Shown here: positions 48,833 through 62,400 of the stretch, piece after piece | Numbering within the stretch: position 1 is the stretch's first letter | Layout: each line of letters opens with the position of its first letter | NCBI RefSeq assembly: GCF_004337985.1 | Contig: NC_043744.1 | Location: 5,179,316 to 5,243,315, forward strand | DNA length: 64,000 bases | Source: Pyricularia pennisetigena | Taxonomy: Eukaryota > Ascomycota > Sordariomycetes > Magnaporthales > Pyriculariaceae | Direction: 5' to 3' | The notes under the pieces: generated by a model | Told to the model about the DNA's origin: nothing | Databases searched by the model: none | What the model saw: the letters and a program-made list of their open reading frames with translations, nothing else | Position numbers and translations under genes: made by a program

Positions 48833-49834
48833 GTTTTCTATAGCCTTGATACAACCTTTGCAGTCAGGAAGCACAGGGAGGGTTAGCTGCTGAAGCGAAT
48901 GCGCGCGTCGATTGAATGCCGGCGCTGCAGTGCTTGAAAATTGAATGTTGGTTGATGACTTCAGGTAGATTGAGATGAAGCTTGCCATTTCAAATCGCGC
49001 CTGGCGAGTCACATAATGCAAATCGAACGAGATTTTTCAATAGTTGTGGTTAATAAACTTTAAATTATGGGCGAGCGATTGATAAAATTTCCGGTGTAGC
49101 GTTTCTCTAACTACCAGTTCAATTATATTTGGAACTTTTACTTTTTGATTCAGATTTCTTGGCAGATCAAGCTTTGAGGCAGGTTTGATTCAGAACAGAG
49201 GAGGGACAAAGGAAAAGTAGTCAGTGACGGCAAAGAATGTCGCGCTTCTAAATGTACCGGCCGGGGTTGATATTTAATAGTCAGCCAATAGCTAGCGAGT
49301 GGGGCACCAAGCCTACCAACGATGTCAAAACCACGTCAGGCAGTTTTCCTTACCAGCCTTGTGATATGGGGTCAGAGATGGTGAAATCTGAGGTGTCCAG
49401 CGACCACAAGTATTCCGTTGTGTGGTGGATCGACAACCTTCACACCTCGGTCATAATCGGGAATGTTGTTAGACAGCCGATTTGACAAAACCTTATCCAG
49501 ACTCCTGTAGTCACGGGCCGAGCCGCATTGGCCAGGCGGAATTTTAAAGTCTAATTTGATTTATATCAACAGACTCTGGTTGAATATTTCAGATCGATTT
49601 CCTCAAAAGTCTTTTTTTTTTCTTAGTGATCCGCCAGTGGGTAAAGAAGAGCTCTATTTTCCTAAATCACGCCAACAGACAAATATCCTGACACCAACGT
49701 ATTTACCCCCAATAAGCTTACATCCAATTTCCAATTTCAGGGTCCATGACTCGAACACGCACCTGACGGTGGCCATGACAGCTAAACCGGCTAGCCAGCC
49801 AGCCAGCCTTACAGACCCTGAACCGCCCCAAATT
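48833..49834. other. Intergenic DNA
   Basis: No supported coding region. It includes the 3' ends of two convergent genes. Confidence 0.5.
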
Positions 49835-50224
49835 TCACTCCTCGCTCGGCCCCACCTCGCTACCCTTGCACCAGCGCCAAATGGCCTTGCACCAAACCCA
49901 CGTCTCGATGGTGCCAAAGACGGTGAGGAGGCCGACCAGGACCCATTTGAGCGGACCGCTGACGCCCAGGGACTCCAACGTCACTTTGGGGAATTGTGGG
50001 TTTATCGAATCGCCGGATCTGCTCTTGTCGTCCCCGTTGCGACGCGCCGTTTGGGCCCAGAAGGCTCTCGACGGAACGGCAGCAGCACCGCGAGCCGGGA
50101 GCCGAGCCCGCGGCGCGAAGGGAGTAATGCCGCGAGCCGTGGGACCGCCGCTTAGCAGAGGCTGAAATGCGCGTGTTGATGTGCGTGTGTGCGGGACATG
50201 GGCATGCAGGGCTGGAGGACGCAT
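49835..50224 (-). CDS. Small, probably mitochondrial, single-pass membrane protein (129 residues)
   Basis: One exon with a GC-rich coding look unlike its surroundings. The N-terminus is rich in Arg, Ala, Thr and Pro and lacks acidic residues for about 65 residues, as in a mitochondrial presequence. Then come PKVTLESLGVSGPLKWVLVG and a membrane segment, LLTVFGTIETWVWCKAIWRW, ending in a short acidic tail. I do not recognise a named family; the closing TIETWVWCKAIWRW segment looks conserved-type. The first ATG of the frame was taken. Mitochondrial location is inferred from composition. Confidence 0.6.
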   Translation of the reverse strand: MRPPALHAHVPHTRTSTRAFQPLLSGGPTARGITPFAPRARLPARGAAAVPSRAFWAQTARRNGDDKSRSGDSINPQFPKVTLESLGVSGPLKWVLVGLLTVFGTIETWVWCKAIWRWCKGSEVGPSEE

Positions 50225-52101
50225 GCTGTCTGTTTCTCTTCCTTGGTAGGTAGGTAAAGTAAATACTTTTTTTTTCCCTTAGTTTCTTGGGTACAACTGG
50301 TTGCTGTAAGAACTGGAGAGCATGGGAAAGAGGTCCTGTGAGGTCATTCCGGGATGTCAAGAGCCTTTATGGAATCTGAGAACTTATCCAATGCTCACCC
50401 TCCCTGGCCTCGCGTGTCCCGGTTGGTCACAAAATCCACAGATGACCCCCGAAACGGGACCGGCCGGAATAGTTGGAATTCCCATGCACGTCGAAACCGC
50501 ACGCCGTTGCATTCCCGTAAGCTGGAGCAAAGGTGACGAAAAGGCTTGGCTCTTTCTCGTCGATGCCGTTAATTGAAATTTATAACACCAGCAATCGATC
50601 ACAAAGCCGCGGAATCTCATCTGTTTTACTCAGGGTTCTGGACGAATTTCCCTCGGGGGTGCAAATCTGGTTGCCGCAAGTCAGTTCGTCAGCCATAAGC
50701 CAAGCGAGGTCCACTCGGGTGAACGCGGGTGTTGTAAGTCTTGCCGCCCGAAACAACGACCGGTTGCATTTCACCAAACACCTTTTGGCATCCGCATACG
50801 CTGCAACCGACAGGGTGGTCTTTTTTTCTCCCTCTCTTTTCTGGGCCTTGGAATGCCTCGGCCGAAGTTGGTCTTTTCATTCATTTAGATTCTAGTGCCC
50901 CAGTTTGGTCTTTCAACGGGTCAAAGTCTCTGGCAGTCTGCTGGCCTGGCAAAAAGACGGGTTGTTCGGTAGTTGCTCTCTGACTCCCTCGCTATCCCAG
51001 CCATTTTCAGCAGCTTATTCTGCCCCTTGCGCCATTTAATATCCTTCCAAGGGATTATAATACCGTTTTGTTCCCAAGTGGCTCCGGCTTCACACATGCG
51101 CAACCATTTCTCACTACAGCTGCTTCCGAGCTTGATTTTACGCCCCTGGTGCAGTGCTCCGCCGACTTGGATGCGTTCTACAGGGTTTCGTTTTCCTGAT
51201 ATACACTGGTATATACCCTTGGTCCCATCTCTCTTCCCATGTAGTCCAACGGCATAGTCCAGATTATGTGCCTATTGGAAACGCTACCGACGGCAGCAGG
51301 GCGAAAATCAAGCCTGGGAGTGATTAAAGCATAGTTCTTGTTGCGGCAGTCACTGAAGCTGTGCGTGTATTTGCACCAGCTGTAGGATATGGAATTGGTG
51401 GCGAAACTTACGACGGTCCATCCAGCCAAAGTCTTGCCGGCTGTAACCACGCCGCGCAGTCATTTCCAGTCGCAGTGTCCGCAGAATGATATGAGAAACG
51501 CCCTGTCAAACCCATGGACGAAGTCATAAAGCAACATTCTTTCTAAAAATATGCCCGCTTCCTTGTAGTTATTGTCGAGGTCCTTCATCAATTGCATTGG
51601 CTTTTGTGCCGTCTAGCTGTCACTCGATCAGGGTCTGGTTCTGTCCTCCATGGGTTTGACACATATTTTAAAGCTCCTCGAAGCTCTCCCAATTGCATCT
51701 TGGTGCTTTCCATGACATGGCTAATCAAGACTTCACAAAACAGGGGAGATGCATTGAACAAAAAGAGACAATTGAACGACGTACAGGCTAACAGCTCAGC
51801 AAATGAGCGACGGAACTTGCTCCGAAGCAAGAGCTCAGAGCCTGGGGCACTTTTTCTCTTTCCTTTACTCAACCCGTGAAATTTCGGCGAAAGGCTTTAT
51901 GAGGGAAAAGAGCAACAAAATAAAACAATCGGTGTATCAGAAATTAAATCTGGTCTCCTATATGTTTATTTGCCTGTTATACCATTTGGTCGAAATGAAC
52001 TGCACAGTCCTGGTGAAATATCCGGTACTCCGCCACGTTGATGTATAAAAGCCCTGTACTTCCAGAGCTTTTTCTCCCAAGCGCCAGATCTTTGCAATCA
52101 C
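50225..52101. other. Gene-poor accessory DNA
   Basis: No supported gene. A minus-strand stretch at 51178-51450 contains YSWCKYTHSFSDCRNKNYA, which looks coding-like but has no signal peptide or start I can join to it. Confidence 0.4.
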
Positions 52102-52954
52102 CTACTCTGTCCCGGTCCACCTTTTATGCCCGTTCCCCAAGTGTTCCACTCTACTTGATCGTTGCAGGTGGCAGTCGGCAAAGTAACAGAGAAGATCCTC
52201 GCTGGTCTGGATCCAAAAGAGAGCACATCCTAGGGTCCACACGTAGGACGAAGCGCTCAAAAGCTCTCCCACCGCGATCTCTGGCACAGTGTACTTGGAT
52301 GGCATCCCGGGTTGCGTCGGCGTGTCGCTTGCATTGAAGGACTGGACAAACCCGACGATGCATATATCACTGCTCAGAACGCTGGTGCTTGAGGCGCAGA
52401 AGTCCAAAGGAACGGGAAAGGAGTCTTTATTATGTGTGGCCCTCAGGGCTCTCCCGAGTAAGCTGTGAGCTCACACGTTTCACGCTGTCCGATGCGGTCG
52501 ATTATTTCGTGTTGGCTGTAAGAGTCGAAGTCGGCAACCAGGTGCAAAGCCATGCTCGTCGCACTCACATCTGCAATTCTGGTGGGTAATTTAATTTCCT
52601 GCATTTCTGGGCTGGGAATAGTGGTCGCCTGCCTGGAGGATGTAACTCTGTGACATAGCCCCTTTTGATGGAGCTCCGCAAGCGCTTGGACGGCTTGGGG
52701 AGACACGAGCTTCGAGGATTCTGGCTTTAGCCCTGAGGCCCTGACCATACGGGCTTGGAAAGCCTAGACAGGTCTGGATCCAGTACCGGGAACACAAGGC
52801 AGAGGTGGCAGCAATTAGGTCCGTCCAAACAAAACTTGCGCTCAATTGGAGATAAGAGACGGAATCCTGCAACGCTGGGGGTCGTTGGCAATGACTGCGC
52901 GGGATTTACATCCAGGCGAATCCCTAGTGACGAGAATCTTGCCAGAGAATGCAA
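52102..52954 (-). pseudogene. Degenerate SRPK-like protein kinase
   Basis: Pieces of one kinase lie in order on the minus strand but in different frames. First, near 52.85 kb, comes GPNCCHLCLVFPVLDPDLS, matching the strand and hinge of fungal SRPK-type kinases. Then near 52.7 kb, QAVQALAELHQKGLCHR leads into the catalytic loop region, whose HGD is lost. Near 52.5 kb is EIIDRIGQRETCELTAYSG. Finally, at 52.1-52.4 kb, IVGFVQSFNASDTP, PSKYTVPEIAV and YVWTLGCALFWIQT correspond to the DFG, APE and DxWxLG regions; the DFG Asp is Val. Stops and frameshifts separate the pieces. It cannot be an active kinase. Confidence 0.72.
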
Positions 52955-54959
52955 GGGTTAGGGCACGGTAGTCGGCCGACCTCGGCTTGGCTCATCCTAT
53001 ATTCATTATCCTTGTTCGAATAAATCAATCAACTTTTATCTGCCTGTATCTAAGGGTCTCGCCTTGTTTACTTCTAATACGAACATGGCCTTTGTAAAGA
53101 GTGTCATTGGATATCAGACATTTAATCATCACTTACAAGAAGGCACCACGTTGATAAGGTACGGTACCCATAGTAATTAGTCATTATCAGCAGTAACAGT
53201 TTGGCTGATGTGTCAATCTTAGCCCTGCATCTCGATATTTTCAGATCAATTTCAGGGATGTTCGTCTGGCGGAAAATGGTATGGATCGGGTCCAGGCAAT
53301 TTTACTCCAAAGAAGTAAAAAGGTCAAAGAAAACGGCCATCGTATATTGCAAGTCGGTTCGATCTGCCCTTGACCAAGAGGCCAGTGTTGAATGCAGTAA
53401 ATTTCCGATCTGTTTGACCATGAATCCATGTGCATGACGAGGTGTGATAGACCAACGTCCCCACATTGTGGGGATAAAAATAGCTGCAGCCTGGCCTCTC
53501 CAGGGTTCATGCGTCGACTAGCCGCTGAACATTCGACGTGAAAGGCGGCTCCGCCTCCACCTAGCCACAGGTTTACGGTTGTCACTCTTGTCAGCCAAAT
53601 CTTGTTGCCTAGATTGGCGTGGGAGCAGAGTCGCAATTCTGCTGGATACCGATATTTTTTTTCTCCCTTTTTTTTCGGCAGTCAATCGGCTTTACTTTGA
53701 GGGAAGAAAAGACTTCAAGAGCCACTTGGGGAGGCAGATTTGTCTGCACTTTGTAGGTTTACGTCACGTTGGCTGTCGAAATAAAGAACGAATTGAGCTT
53801 TTCGTGGAGCTGAAAAGCCAAAGGGAGCTGCAGGGCAAAGTAAGCATGTTCTGGACCCTGGCGGCTTGTCAGCTGCGGAAGTTGACAAGCCGCATCTGTT
53901 TGGCCCACACACAATGAGACTTGCGGGAGAAAAAAAAACAATAATTGCCCCGGATATGTATGCCGGAAGATGGCGACAAGAAGCAACACATAAGGATGAA
54001 TCGAGATAATAGTCCGCGTGGGCGGAAAGTGGGAGAAGACGCCACGACTGTCGGGCTAACCGTCACTTTACCAACGTTTGGTCTACTCCACATGCAGTTG
54101 TTAGTGCATGGGCTGCGATTTTTTGGTCAATCTTGATTGGCCGGCGTTTGGGTTTGTGAAGTAGATCTAGAAAATTATGTTGTGTGATGGATGGAGGATA
54201 AAACGTCGCCCGATGTGCCAAGAGAACCTTGGAAGGTTGGAAACAAAGGAACCAAGGGAGAAACAACTAAGAAACCGATCTCGTCAGTCAGCTAGATTGA
54301 ATGATACAAGGAAAAGGAAAAAAAGAAAAAGAAAAAGAAAAGAAAAACCCGCCAGTAACAATGATATCCTAAAGTGCCAGGCGATGTGGTGCTGCTTAGC
54401 CCCGAGCCACTATTAATGTCTCGACGTTGACTTCGCCCGGCGCCTCGTGTTGTATCTTCCAGGTGGAAAAGCGAATGGTCCGGCCCACGTACAAAAGTTC
54501 ATGTACGACCCATCCAACCAAACAAACTTGAATCGTCTATTGTGCTAGGTTGGGTTGTGATGTGCTGGGTTGTTGTACTTGTGCTCCCATTTTTATTCGT
54601 CCCGTCTCGTCGGTAGCTCTAATTTCAGCTCTGGTAGCGCCAACCTGCCTTCCTGCCTCGTTGATTCACAAACCCCCCCGATCAGTCCCCGTCCACCTTG
54701 TAAGCAACCAACTGCTTACGGCTGATTTCTCATTCCTCCCTTTTCAATGGATCTGATCTGTTAATCTCACGCGAAATCGTCAAAGTTTTAATGCTCACTT
54801 ACAATTGACACCGTCTGAATATCTTTTGTTGACTTGACGATCCGGTTTTGATCTTCGATTCGCAGCGACAACCAAACAAAAGATAGGTGGTTACAGCGCG
54901 CGTCCCGCGACAGCGAATTCAGCCCACCTTCGCTGTCACTACTTGAGTCGCGCCAAGGA
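52955..54959. other. Intergenic DNA upstream of the F-box gene
   Basis: The low end may hold the decayed N-terminus of the kinase relic. The rest shows no supported gene. The last few hundred bases should be the F-box promoter and leader. Confidence 0.45.
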
Positions 54960-57900
54960 ATGGAGACTATGGCCGACGTCGTCGATTCACCACAACTCAT
55001 TCAAACCCCGTCGGTGAATCGACGTGGTTCGACGGAAAAACCTCCAATTTTGGCTTTCTCGTCCTCGTTTGAACGGTTACCTGATGAAATCATAGAGCAG
55101 TGAGTTAAATCTGACTCGCCGCCAGCCTTAATTTCGTAGCTTTTCCCCAATCGTTCGCAGATCAAGACGAAACAGGCACCATCCCAACACTACTATACTA
55201 CACCACCCGCGAAACAAAACAATCAAACAACTAACTGACTCTTGCTCTGCTTGATTTTCGTACACCCTCCCCATTTAGGATCCTACGATTGACAGACCCA
55301 AATTCGTTCGCCTCCCTCGTACTCCTAAATTCCAAATGGCGAGCAGTATCACAGCAAGCGCATCTCTACGAACATCAGCTTTCGCAATGCCCATCCTACG
55401 CCGCGAGCCACAAGACCCGCCGTGCGACCCCCACGTCCGACGATGACCTTCCCGATCTCCGCCGGCTCTTTGCCCGCGAGGTCAAGCGCAACCTCTTCGA
55501 TGCCTACCTGCGCCCAAGCCTGACCGTGATCAAGCTTGTATCCAATTCCATCAGCTCGTCCTCGTGTCCTGGCGGCGAAGGCATGCAGTTCCACCCATCT
55601 CCCCGAGGCCATCAGCTGCTGGCGTATAACTCGTCGCGCATCTACGTCATCGACGCGCGGGAACGCGAGATTAAAGTCAAGAGGGAGCTCAAGATCCTGA
55701 GGAGGCCCGCGGCGACGTGCATCATGGATGATGGCTCCCTGCTGGCCGTGCTTCTGACCGAGATGCAGGTCGACCTGTACGACCTCACCCAGTCTCCGCC
55801 TAAGCGCACACAGTCCATCATCTTGGATAACAGCCCTCGCGCCATCGCGCTGTCTCCATGTGGCTCAGTCCTGGCTGCCGCATACGAGGGTGGGATAGAG
55901 GTCTCGTCGCTCAGCCCTGGGGCCATGGGCACCGAGAGGAGGGCGGTCAAGTGCGACGCCGTCGATGCATTGGCATTTTCTTTTGACGGGACGCAGATTC
56001 TTGGGACAACGGTTCAGTCTACCCAGCCGAATACGGTGATATTGACGGCGCCCTACTACGATGCGGGCAGTCACATGGAGAGTGACAACATGAGTGGGCT
56101 GTGGACCACCTCCATCCTGTTTCCCAACACTAGCCGCGACTGCAGCCATGCCGTCCTGCTGCAGGATTCAAATTTCGAGGAGGCAACATGGGCGTTCACC
56201 TACGACAGGAGTTTTGAGACCTTCCGCGCCGTGAGGATCGACGACCTGCGGAACGGGACAACATACTTTACCGGTCCGGTCCCAAGCAAGAGCTCGCAGG
56301 GCAGATTGCTTCCGTGTACCCTTCCGGCAGCATCTTACCGTGGGGACCTCGTGGCGGCTGGATTCCAGGGGAAGGATATCTGGGTTTACGGTGTTCCCGA
56401 GGATCTGGACGCCGCGCCCGAGCCTCCAAGCAAGGACCCGGAGCACGGCTCGCCGGATAGCACCGGACTGCGTCGACGCGGCAGCGGGCCCTCGACGCGG
56501 TCCACATCACGGGGTCAGGAGAACGCCGACGAAAGAGTACCGCAGTGGCAGCTGCTGTGCGACAAACTTCGCAACACGTTCATTGCTGGGTCCAAGGTTG
56601 CCGAGTTGAGCGGTGCCGGCACTGTCAAGTGGGTCGCTGGATTTGGCGACTCGCCGCTCAAGGAAAGACTGATAGTTGGTGCCAAGGGCCTGTCTAACAA
56701 GCCAGCATCTGAGGAGGACGAGTTTGACTTTGCCGACGGTGGCAGGCTTACCCTGATCGACTTTGACTACGGTGTCGAAGACGGGCAAGTTACCGAGATC
56801 ACCATCGAGGTCGGAGATGCTGAGCCCGAGGTTCTGGAAGAGGAGACGCGCGACATGGAGACCGAGGTGGCAATTGTCAGGAGGAGGACAGTAGCACAAA
56901 GGAGGGGCAATCAAAGCTCGGTGATGCGGGCTGCCACAACGGCCGCACGCCTGCCTCCTGTCCCCTTGCCGCCTATGCCGCGACGCACTAAGGGGGACGA
57001 TGCTGATGACCCGCTTGTTTCACGACGAACAGGTGTGCCTCCGGTCCCGCAGAGGACTGAGACTGGCGGACCTTTGTCCGAGGATGGTGACGGCCAGTCA
57101 CTGCTTGACCCTCAAGAGGCTCTGGAGGATCCATACTCCCAAACAGGACCCCGGTCCGGTCCAACTCTCCGTCGGGCGGCCACGGCCGCTGCTAATCACC
57201 GCCGCTTTCACCCGTCTGGCCCGGAGCCTGCAGCGGTTCAGTTCCGAAGGGTTGATGGACGGCAGGGTCCGCCTCATGAAAGTGATGCTGATAACTGGGT
57301 ACCACCACCGCCACCGTACCAGAAGGAGAACCCGATCGTGGACCTCCCGTCGTTCCTGAGGCATAACAACATTCCGCCTGCCGGTGACACGAACACCGCC
57401 ACTCCTCCCGTGCCGCCCATCCCCAGCCAAATATCGCACCAAGCATCGCGTAGCAACCCCGTGCTGCCAATAATCCGGCAAACGGCTCCAAATAGACTGT
57501 CATCACACGATGGCGTCTTGGCCACTAACCAACAAAGACACGCCAGTGACTCTAGTGTGGGCCGCTCGCGAAGCATTGATGCACCACAGCCCAGTCCGAG
57601 CACGTCAGGGCTGGGTATCCGTGACAACGAAGACATATACGATGTCAGCCCGCCAGGGACTCCGAATCAGTCAGGGCCACGGCCGCCTACGATTCCTCGT
57701 CATTCGACCGATAGCAGCGGGCATTTGACGACAACACCCAATCGCACTCCCAAAATGTCAACCCCGGTGGCACCTTCTCCAGTGGTCTCTAACATGGGCC
57801 AAGATACACCCACACCGGCGCCCGCTGTGTTCACGCCTTCAACGATTGCGAGCACGCCAGCTGTTGGGCAAGGCGGACAGGGAGGACCGCCGCTGCTTGA

Positions 57901-58957
57901 CCTTCAGATACCGACGTCTGCTCTGTCGCCTTCGCAGATGTGGAACAGTCTTGCCACAGCAACCAGCGATCAGCAGTCAGCAAGTGCCAGGGTTTTGTCA
58001 AACTCCCAGACTTGGCCCAAGCAGGCTTCGTCAGATAAGCCATCACCGGCGGTCAGTATGTCTACGGCTGGCATTCCGCAGTCGGCCCCGGCCACAAACT
58101 TCGACCCCAACGAGGCCATCGCCCAGGCTCAGCAACTGCCCCAACCAGGCGCTGCCCGTTCGGCCACCTATGGCGCCTCCATTCAGCCTCCCGCAATCCC
58201 TTCACAACGCCAACGTCAGCCCTACTCGCCAAGCCAGCACCCTCTCCAACAAAACCCGATAACCCCAAGAGTACCCCACGCCCAACAGGCCTCACCAGTT
58301 CCGCCCCCCGAGACGCCCCTCATCATCAGTACCCCGCGCGGGATCATGGGCGCCTTCGATGCGCCAGGCTCCGCGAAGCAAGCCGAGCCACGACCCGAGA
58401 CACCCCTCGTGTCACCCGTGCCCCGCCATCCACGCGCCTCGCCCGGCTCATCGGGCCCCGGCTTCCGCCCGGCCGCCGAGCGCCTCGAGGGCATGTACAA
58501 CTCATCGTCGTCGATTCCGCGCCCGCCGCACGACTTCCTCAACGTCCCGCTCGTCCCGGCGTCTCCCATGTCCTCGGGTGCAACGTCGCGCGCTGCCTCG
58601 GCGAGCGTGCTTGGCCGGCGCAAGAGCCGCGCGGAGCGCAGCGCCGCCCGCAACATGTCAGACGCCAAGAAGCGCGGCTGGAGGCGGTCCAAGAGCAAAC
58701 GCGGCAAGAAAAAGGGTGCCAATGGTGACAACAACAACAACCAGCAGCAGCAGCACGACGCGGCGGCGTTCCTCTCCCACCAGCAGCCCGATGTCGAAGG
58801 CAGCAGTGCCCAGGCCTGGACCGAGATCTCGGCGCCGCCTCCGGGAGTGCTGGGTCCGCAGAGCAGCGCCAATGCGGCCATGAGCGCGTACCAGGATAAA
58901 AAGGGCGGTAGCCGCTTGAGTAAACATAAAAAGGATCACAAGTGTATCGTTATGTGA
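54960..58957 (+). CDS. Large F-box protein with C-terminal CaaX box
   Basis: Two exons (54960-55099, 55279-58957) joined through a 179-base intron encode 1272 residues. The F-box spans the junction: FERLPDEIIEQILRLTDPNS followed by ASLVLLNSKWRAVSQ (about 37-75). The next 450 residues contain WD40/beta-propeller-like strands (GHQLLAYNSSRIYVIDARE, ALSPCGSVLAAAYEGG). The long C-terminal half is disordered and rich in Pro, Ser and Gln. The protein ends with a Lys/Arg-rich region and KKDHKCIVM, a CaaX motif with Met last, preceded by basic residues. F-box proteins select substrates for SCF ubiquitin ligases; the CaaX box predicts farnesylation and membrane attachment. It converges on VAS1. Confidence 0.88.
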
Positions 58958-59468
58958 CAGATTTACTTTTTCCTCTTTTTTTGTCGTTTATTCATTTGTC
59001 TTTGTTGAAATCTTGGGTATCTGGGGATAGGCGTTTTAGGACTGTGAGCTGAAGTTCTTGGGTAAATAGAAACTATGGGTTGGATATATATATATATATA
59101 TATATATAGAAAAAAAAAAAATGCATCTTGGGCTACCAATACACAACTTGTCAACCATGTCTCGTCTGGTTTTTGCTTGCACCAGTGTTCCAGCCCGTTT
59201 CTTTTTTGCACACTGCTGCATCCTGTCCATAAATTTGGGCTGTGCTGAAGGATTATGATATAATCTCTACAAGTATTCCCTATTCGCTACGAGGAAACGC
59301 CATTATGCAACAGTCGACCACACGGCGCGTAAATTTGGTCATTCGAGTTTGTTTCGCTCAACCTAAAGACAAATGTGAAATTACCCAGTACCCGCAAAAA
59401 GTCCTTTTATTTCCGCAAGTTGTATGCTACATGATTTCGCTTGCCCTCGAGACGTTAAATCTTTGAGC
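58958..59468. other. Convergent 3' region between the F-box gene and VAS1
   Basis: Presumably the two 3' UTRs. An (AT)n microsatellite lies at 59084-59108 followed by an A run. Confidence 0.55.
59084..59108. repeat. (AT)n microsatellite
   Basis: Twenty-five bases of pure AT repeat in the shared 3' region. Confidence 0.85.
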
Positions 59469-62400
59469 TCACTCCAACTTCAAATCCTCAAACTGCTTGA
59501 TTGTGGCTTTGAATCCCTCCGCTTCGCTCTCCATATCTGCCAGCTTCTTCTTGTCTGCCTCCTGCAGCTCTGCTGTCGCCTTCTCCTGGTACTTGGGGTC
59601 GTTCAGCACCTTCTTTTGACGCTCAATCTGACTCGAGGCCTTGTCAAGCTTCTTCTGCGCCTTGGAGATCTCGGCATCGATGTCGACACGGCCCTTGACG
59701 TGCAGGAAGACGGCGGCCGTCGCGCCACAAGGGAACACGACACAGCCGGCCGGTCGGTTGGCGCTGGCTTCAAGGACCTCGATGGCGGTAACACCCTTGC
59801 CTGACAGAGACTTGATGGACTGCAGCTCCTTGCGAGCGGTGGCAACAGATGCATCGTCGTAGCATTGGATGAAGACTGTAGAACAGTTTTGAGAATTAGT
59901 AAATCAATCCTCCACAGTTGGCGGACGCATATTCATGTCTACTTACCCTGAGCCTCGTCCTTCAATGCATACTCTGCCATGAGAGATCGGATACCCCTGG
60001 AGCAGTCAAGCACAAGCTCGTACGCGGTTTCGGCAGATGTGTTGTCCAGTGCCTCGTCGTACTGCGGGTAAGAAGCAACGACGAGAGACGGTGTGGTGTC
60101 GCCCTTGCGACGGGGCAGACGCTGCCACAGCTCCTCCGTGACGAATGGCATGAAGGGGTGAATTAGAAGCAGAGCCGACTCGAGAGCTGTGTACAGAGTC
60201 TGCATGGCGGACTCCTGCTCGGCGGCCGAGCCATCTTGCAACAAAGCCTTGGAGTTCTCAATAAAGACATCACAAAGCTGGTTGTACCAGTATGCATACA
60301 CGAGCTGGCTGGACTTCATGAACTCGCGCTCTTGCAACGCCTCATTGATGCCCTTGGTGGCCTGGTTCATCTTGTGGAGGATCCATTGTTCGGCAAGGGA
60401 TTCGCTCCCACCAAGTGTGCGTTTCTCGCGTGGTACAAAGTCGGGGTAGTTCTCAAGCTTACCGAGCACATACTTGGAAGCTTGCCAGATTTTGTTAGAG
60501 AAACGGCGGAAGGCATGCATAACCTTGATGTCGAAGTTGATGTCGCCACCGCTGGTGGTGTAGTTGATCATGCAGAAGCGGAGTGCATCGGCTCCACACT
60601 CGGGAATACCCTGAGGGAAAGCCTGCTTCTGGTACTTTGTTGCCTTTTCTACCTCGCCGGATGCAAGATTGCCGACAAGGAGTTTGGCGTGCAGGTCTTC
60701 CAGCTTAATACCCTTGATGACGTCCAACGGGTCGATGACGTTACCCAGTGACTTGGACATCTTCCTGCCATCGCTGTCTCGGACGAGGGAATGGCAGTAC
60801 ACCTCGTTGAAAGGCACCTTGCCTGTCAACTTCATGCCCAACATAATCATCCTGGCGATCCAGAAGGTCAAGATATCCCAACCGGTTTCCAGCGTGCTGG
60901 TGGGGTACAACTTTTGCAGATCCTCCGCCGAAGTGTTGGGCCAGCCTAGCGTGGAAAAGGGCCAGAGACCCGAGCTGAACCAAGTATCGAGAACATCCTC
61001 GTCTCTGACCAGCTTGAATTTCTTGTCGCCCAAGGCCTTCTTGGCCTTCTCTTCGGCTTCTTGTTCCGTCTTTCCGGCAAACCAACGGCTGTTTGCGCCT
61101 CGGTCGTTCTCGTCACCCTCAATCTCAGCAAAGTAGACAGGGCATTGGTGACCCCACCAGAGCTGACGAGAGATACACCAATCTTGGATATTCCTCATCC
61201 AGTGCTTGAAGCTCTTCTCTGATGATTGCGGCTTGATCTTGATCGAGCCGTCCTCTACTGCGCCGATCGCCGCATCGGCCATCTCGCGCATGCGCATCCA
61301 CCATTGAGGCTTCATTATCGGCTCAATAATATCTTTGCTCCTCTCGCACATGGGAAGACTCATGGGGTTGTCCTTCTTGTCCACGTACAGGCCGGCCTTC
61401 TTAAGATCATCCTGGATGGTGTATCGCACGTCGAACCGTTTCTGGCCCTTGTAAGCACCGGCGTTCTCATTCATCAAGCCGTCGTCAGTGAGAATGTTGA
61501 TAAACTCCAGATTGTGGGTTTGGCCCATGGCAAAATCGTTAGGGTCATGAGCAGGCGTAAGCTTCACGGCACCAGTACCAAAGTCCATTTCCACGGACTT
61601 GTCGGCCACAATTGGGAGCTTGCGGCCGGGGATAAACGGATGCACAGCATTCTTGCCGACGAGGTGCTTGTACCTCTCGTCATCAGGGTGAACCGCAATA
61701 CCTGGATGACTCGTTAGCAAGGGCTTTGGCCGGGCACTTTCAAGGAAGGGCACAGGTCTTACCTGTGTCTCCAAGCATGGTCTCGATACGAGTAGTGGCC
61801 ACAGTGATGGTCTCGTCGGAGCCCTCCAGCGGGTATTTGAAGGAGACGATCACACCAAACTCGACCTTCTTCGAATATCCGGGAACATCCAGCAGCGTCC
61901 TGCCGGCAATTTCCTTGTTCTCGACCTCAAGGTTGGAAATCGCGGTGTTGAGCTGGGTGCACCAGTTCACCAGCCTGTTGGCCCTGTAAATGACGCCTTC
62001 CTCGTGCAGTCGAACAAAGGCCTCCATCACAGCGGCACTAGAGTTCTCGTCCATGGTGAAAGCTTCCCTTGACCAGTCGAAGCTTCCGCCCATCTTGCGA
62101 AGGGCGTTGTTGATCTTCTCGTGGTACTCTCCCTTCCACTCCCACACTTTGCCGATGAAGGCTTGACGCCCCAGATCATGGCGTGTCTTTTGCTCCCTCT
62201 TCCACAGCATCTTCTCGACGACAGTTTGGGTTGCGATACCGGCATGGTCGCAGCCAGGCAACCAAAGGGTTGTCTTGCCACGCATCCTCTCATATCTGAT
62301 CATCAAATCCTGCAAACTGTCTCCAAGTGCGTGTCCCATGTGTAGCGCTCCGGTAACTGAAGAAGTCCATATCAGTAACAGTTCACGCGTTACTTACTGT

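Noticed and set aside
51178..51450. Minus-strand frame with Cys and aromatic residues (YSWCKYTHSFSDC)
   Set aside because: Possibly a relic exon, but no start, splice partner or related sequence can be shown.
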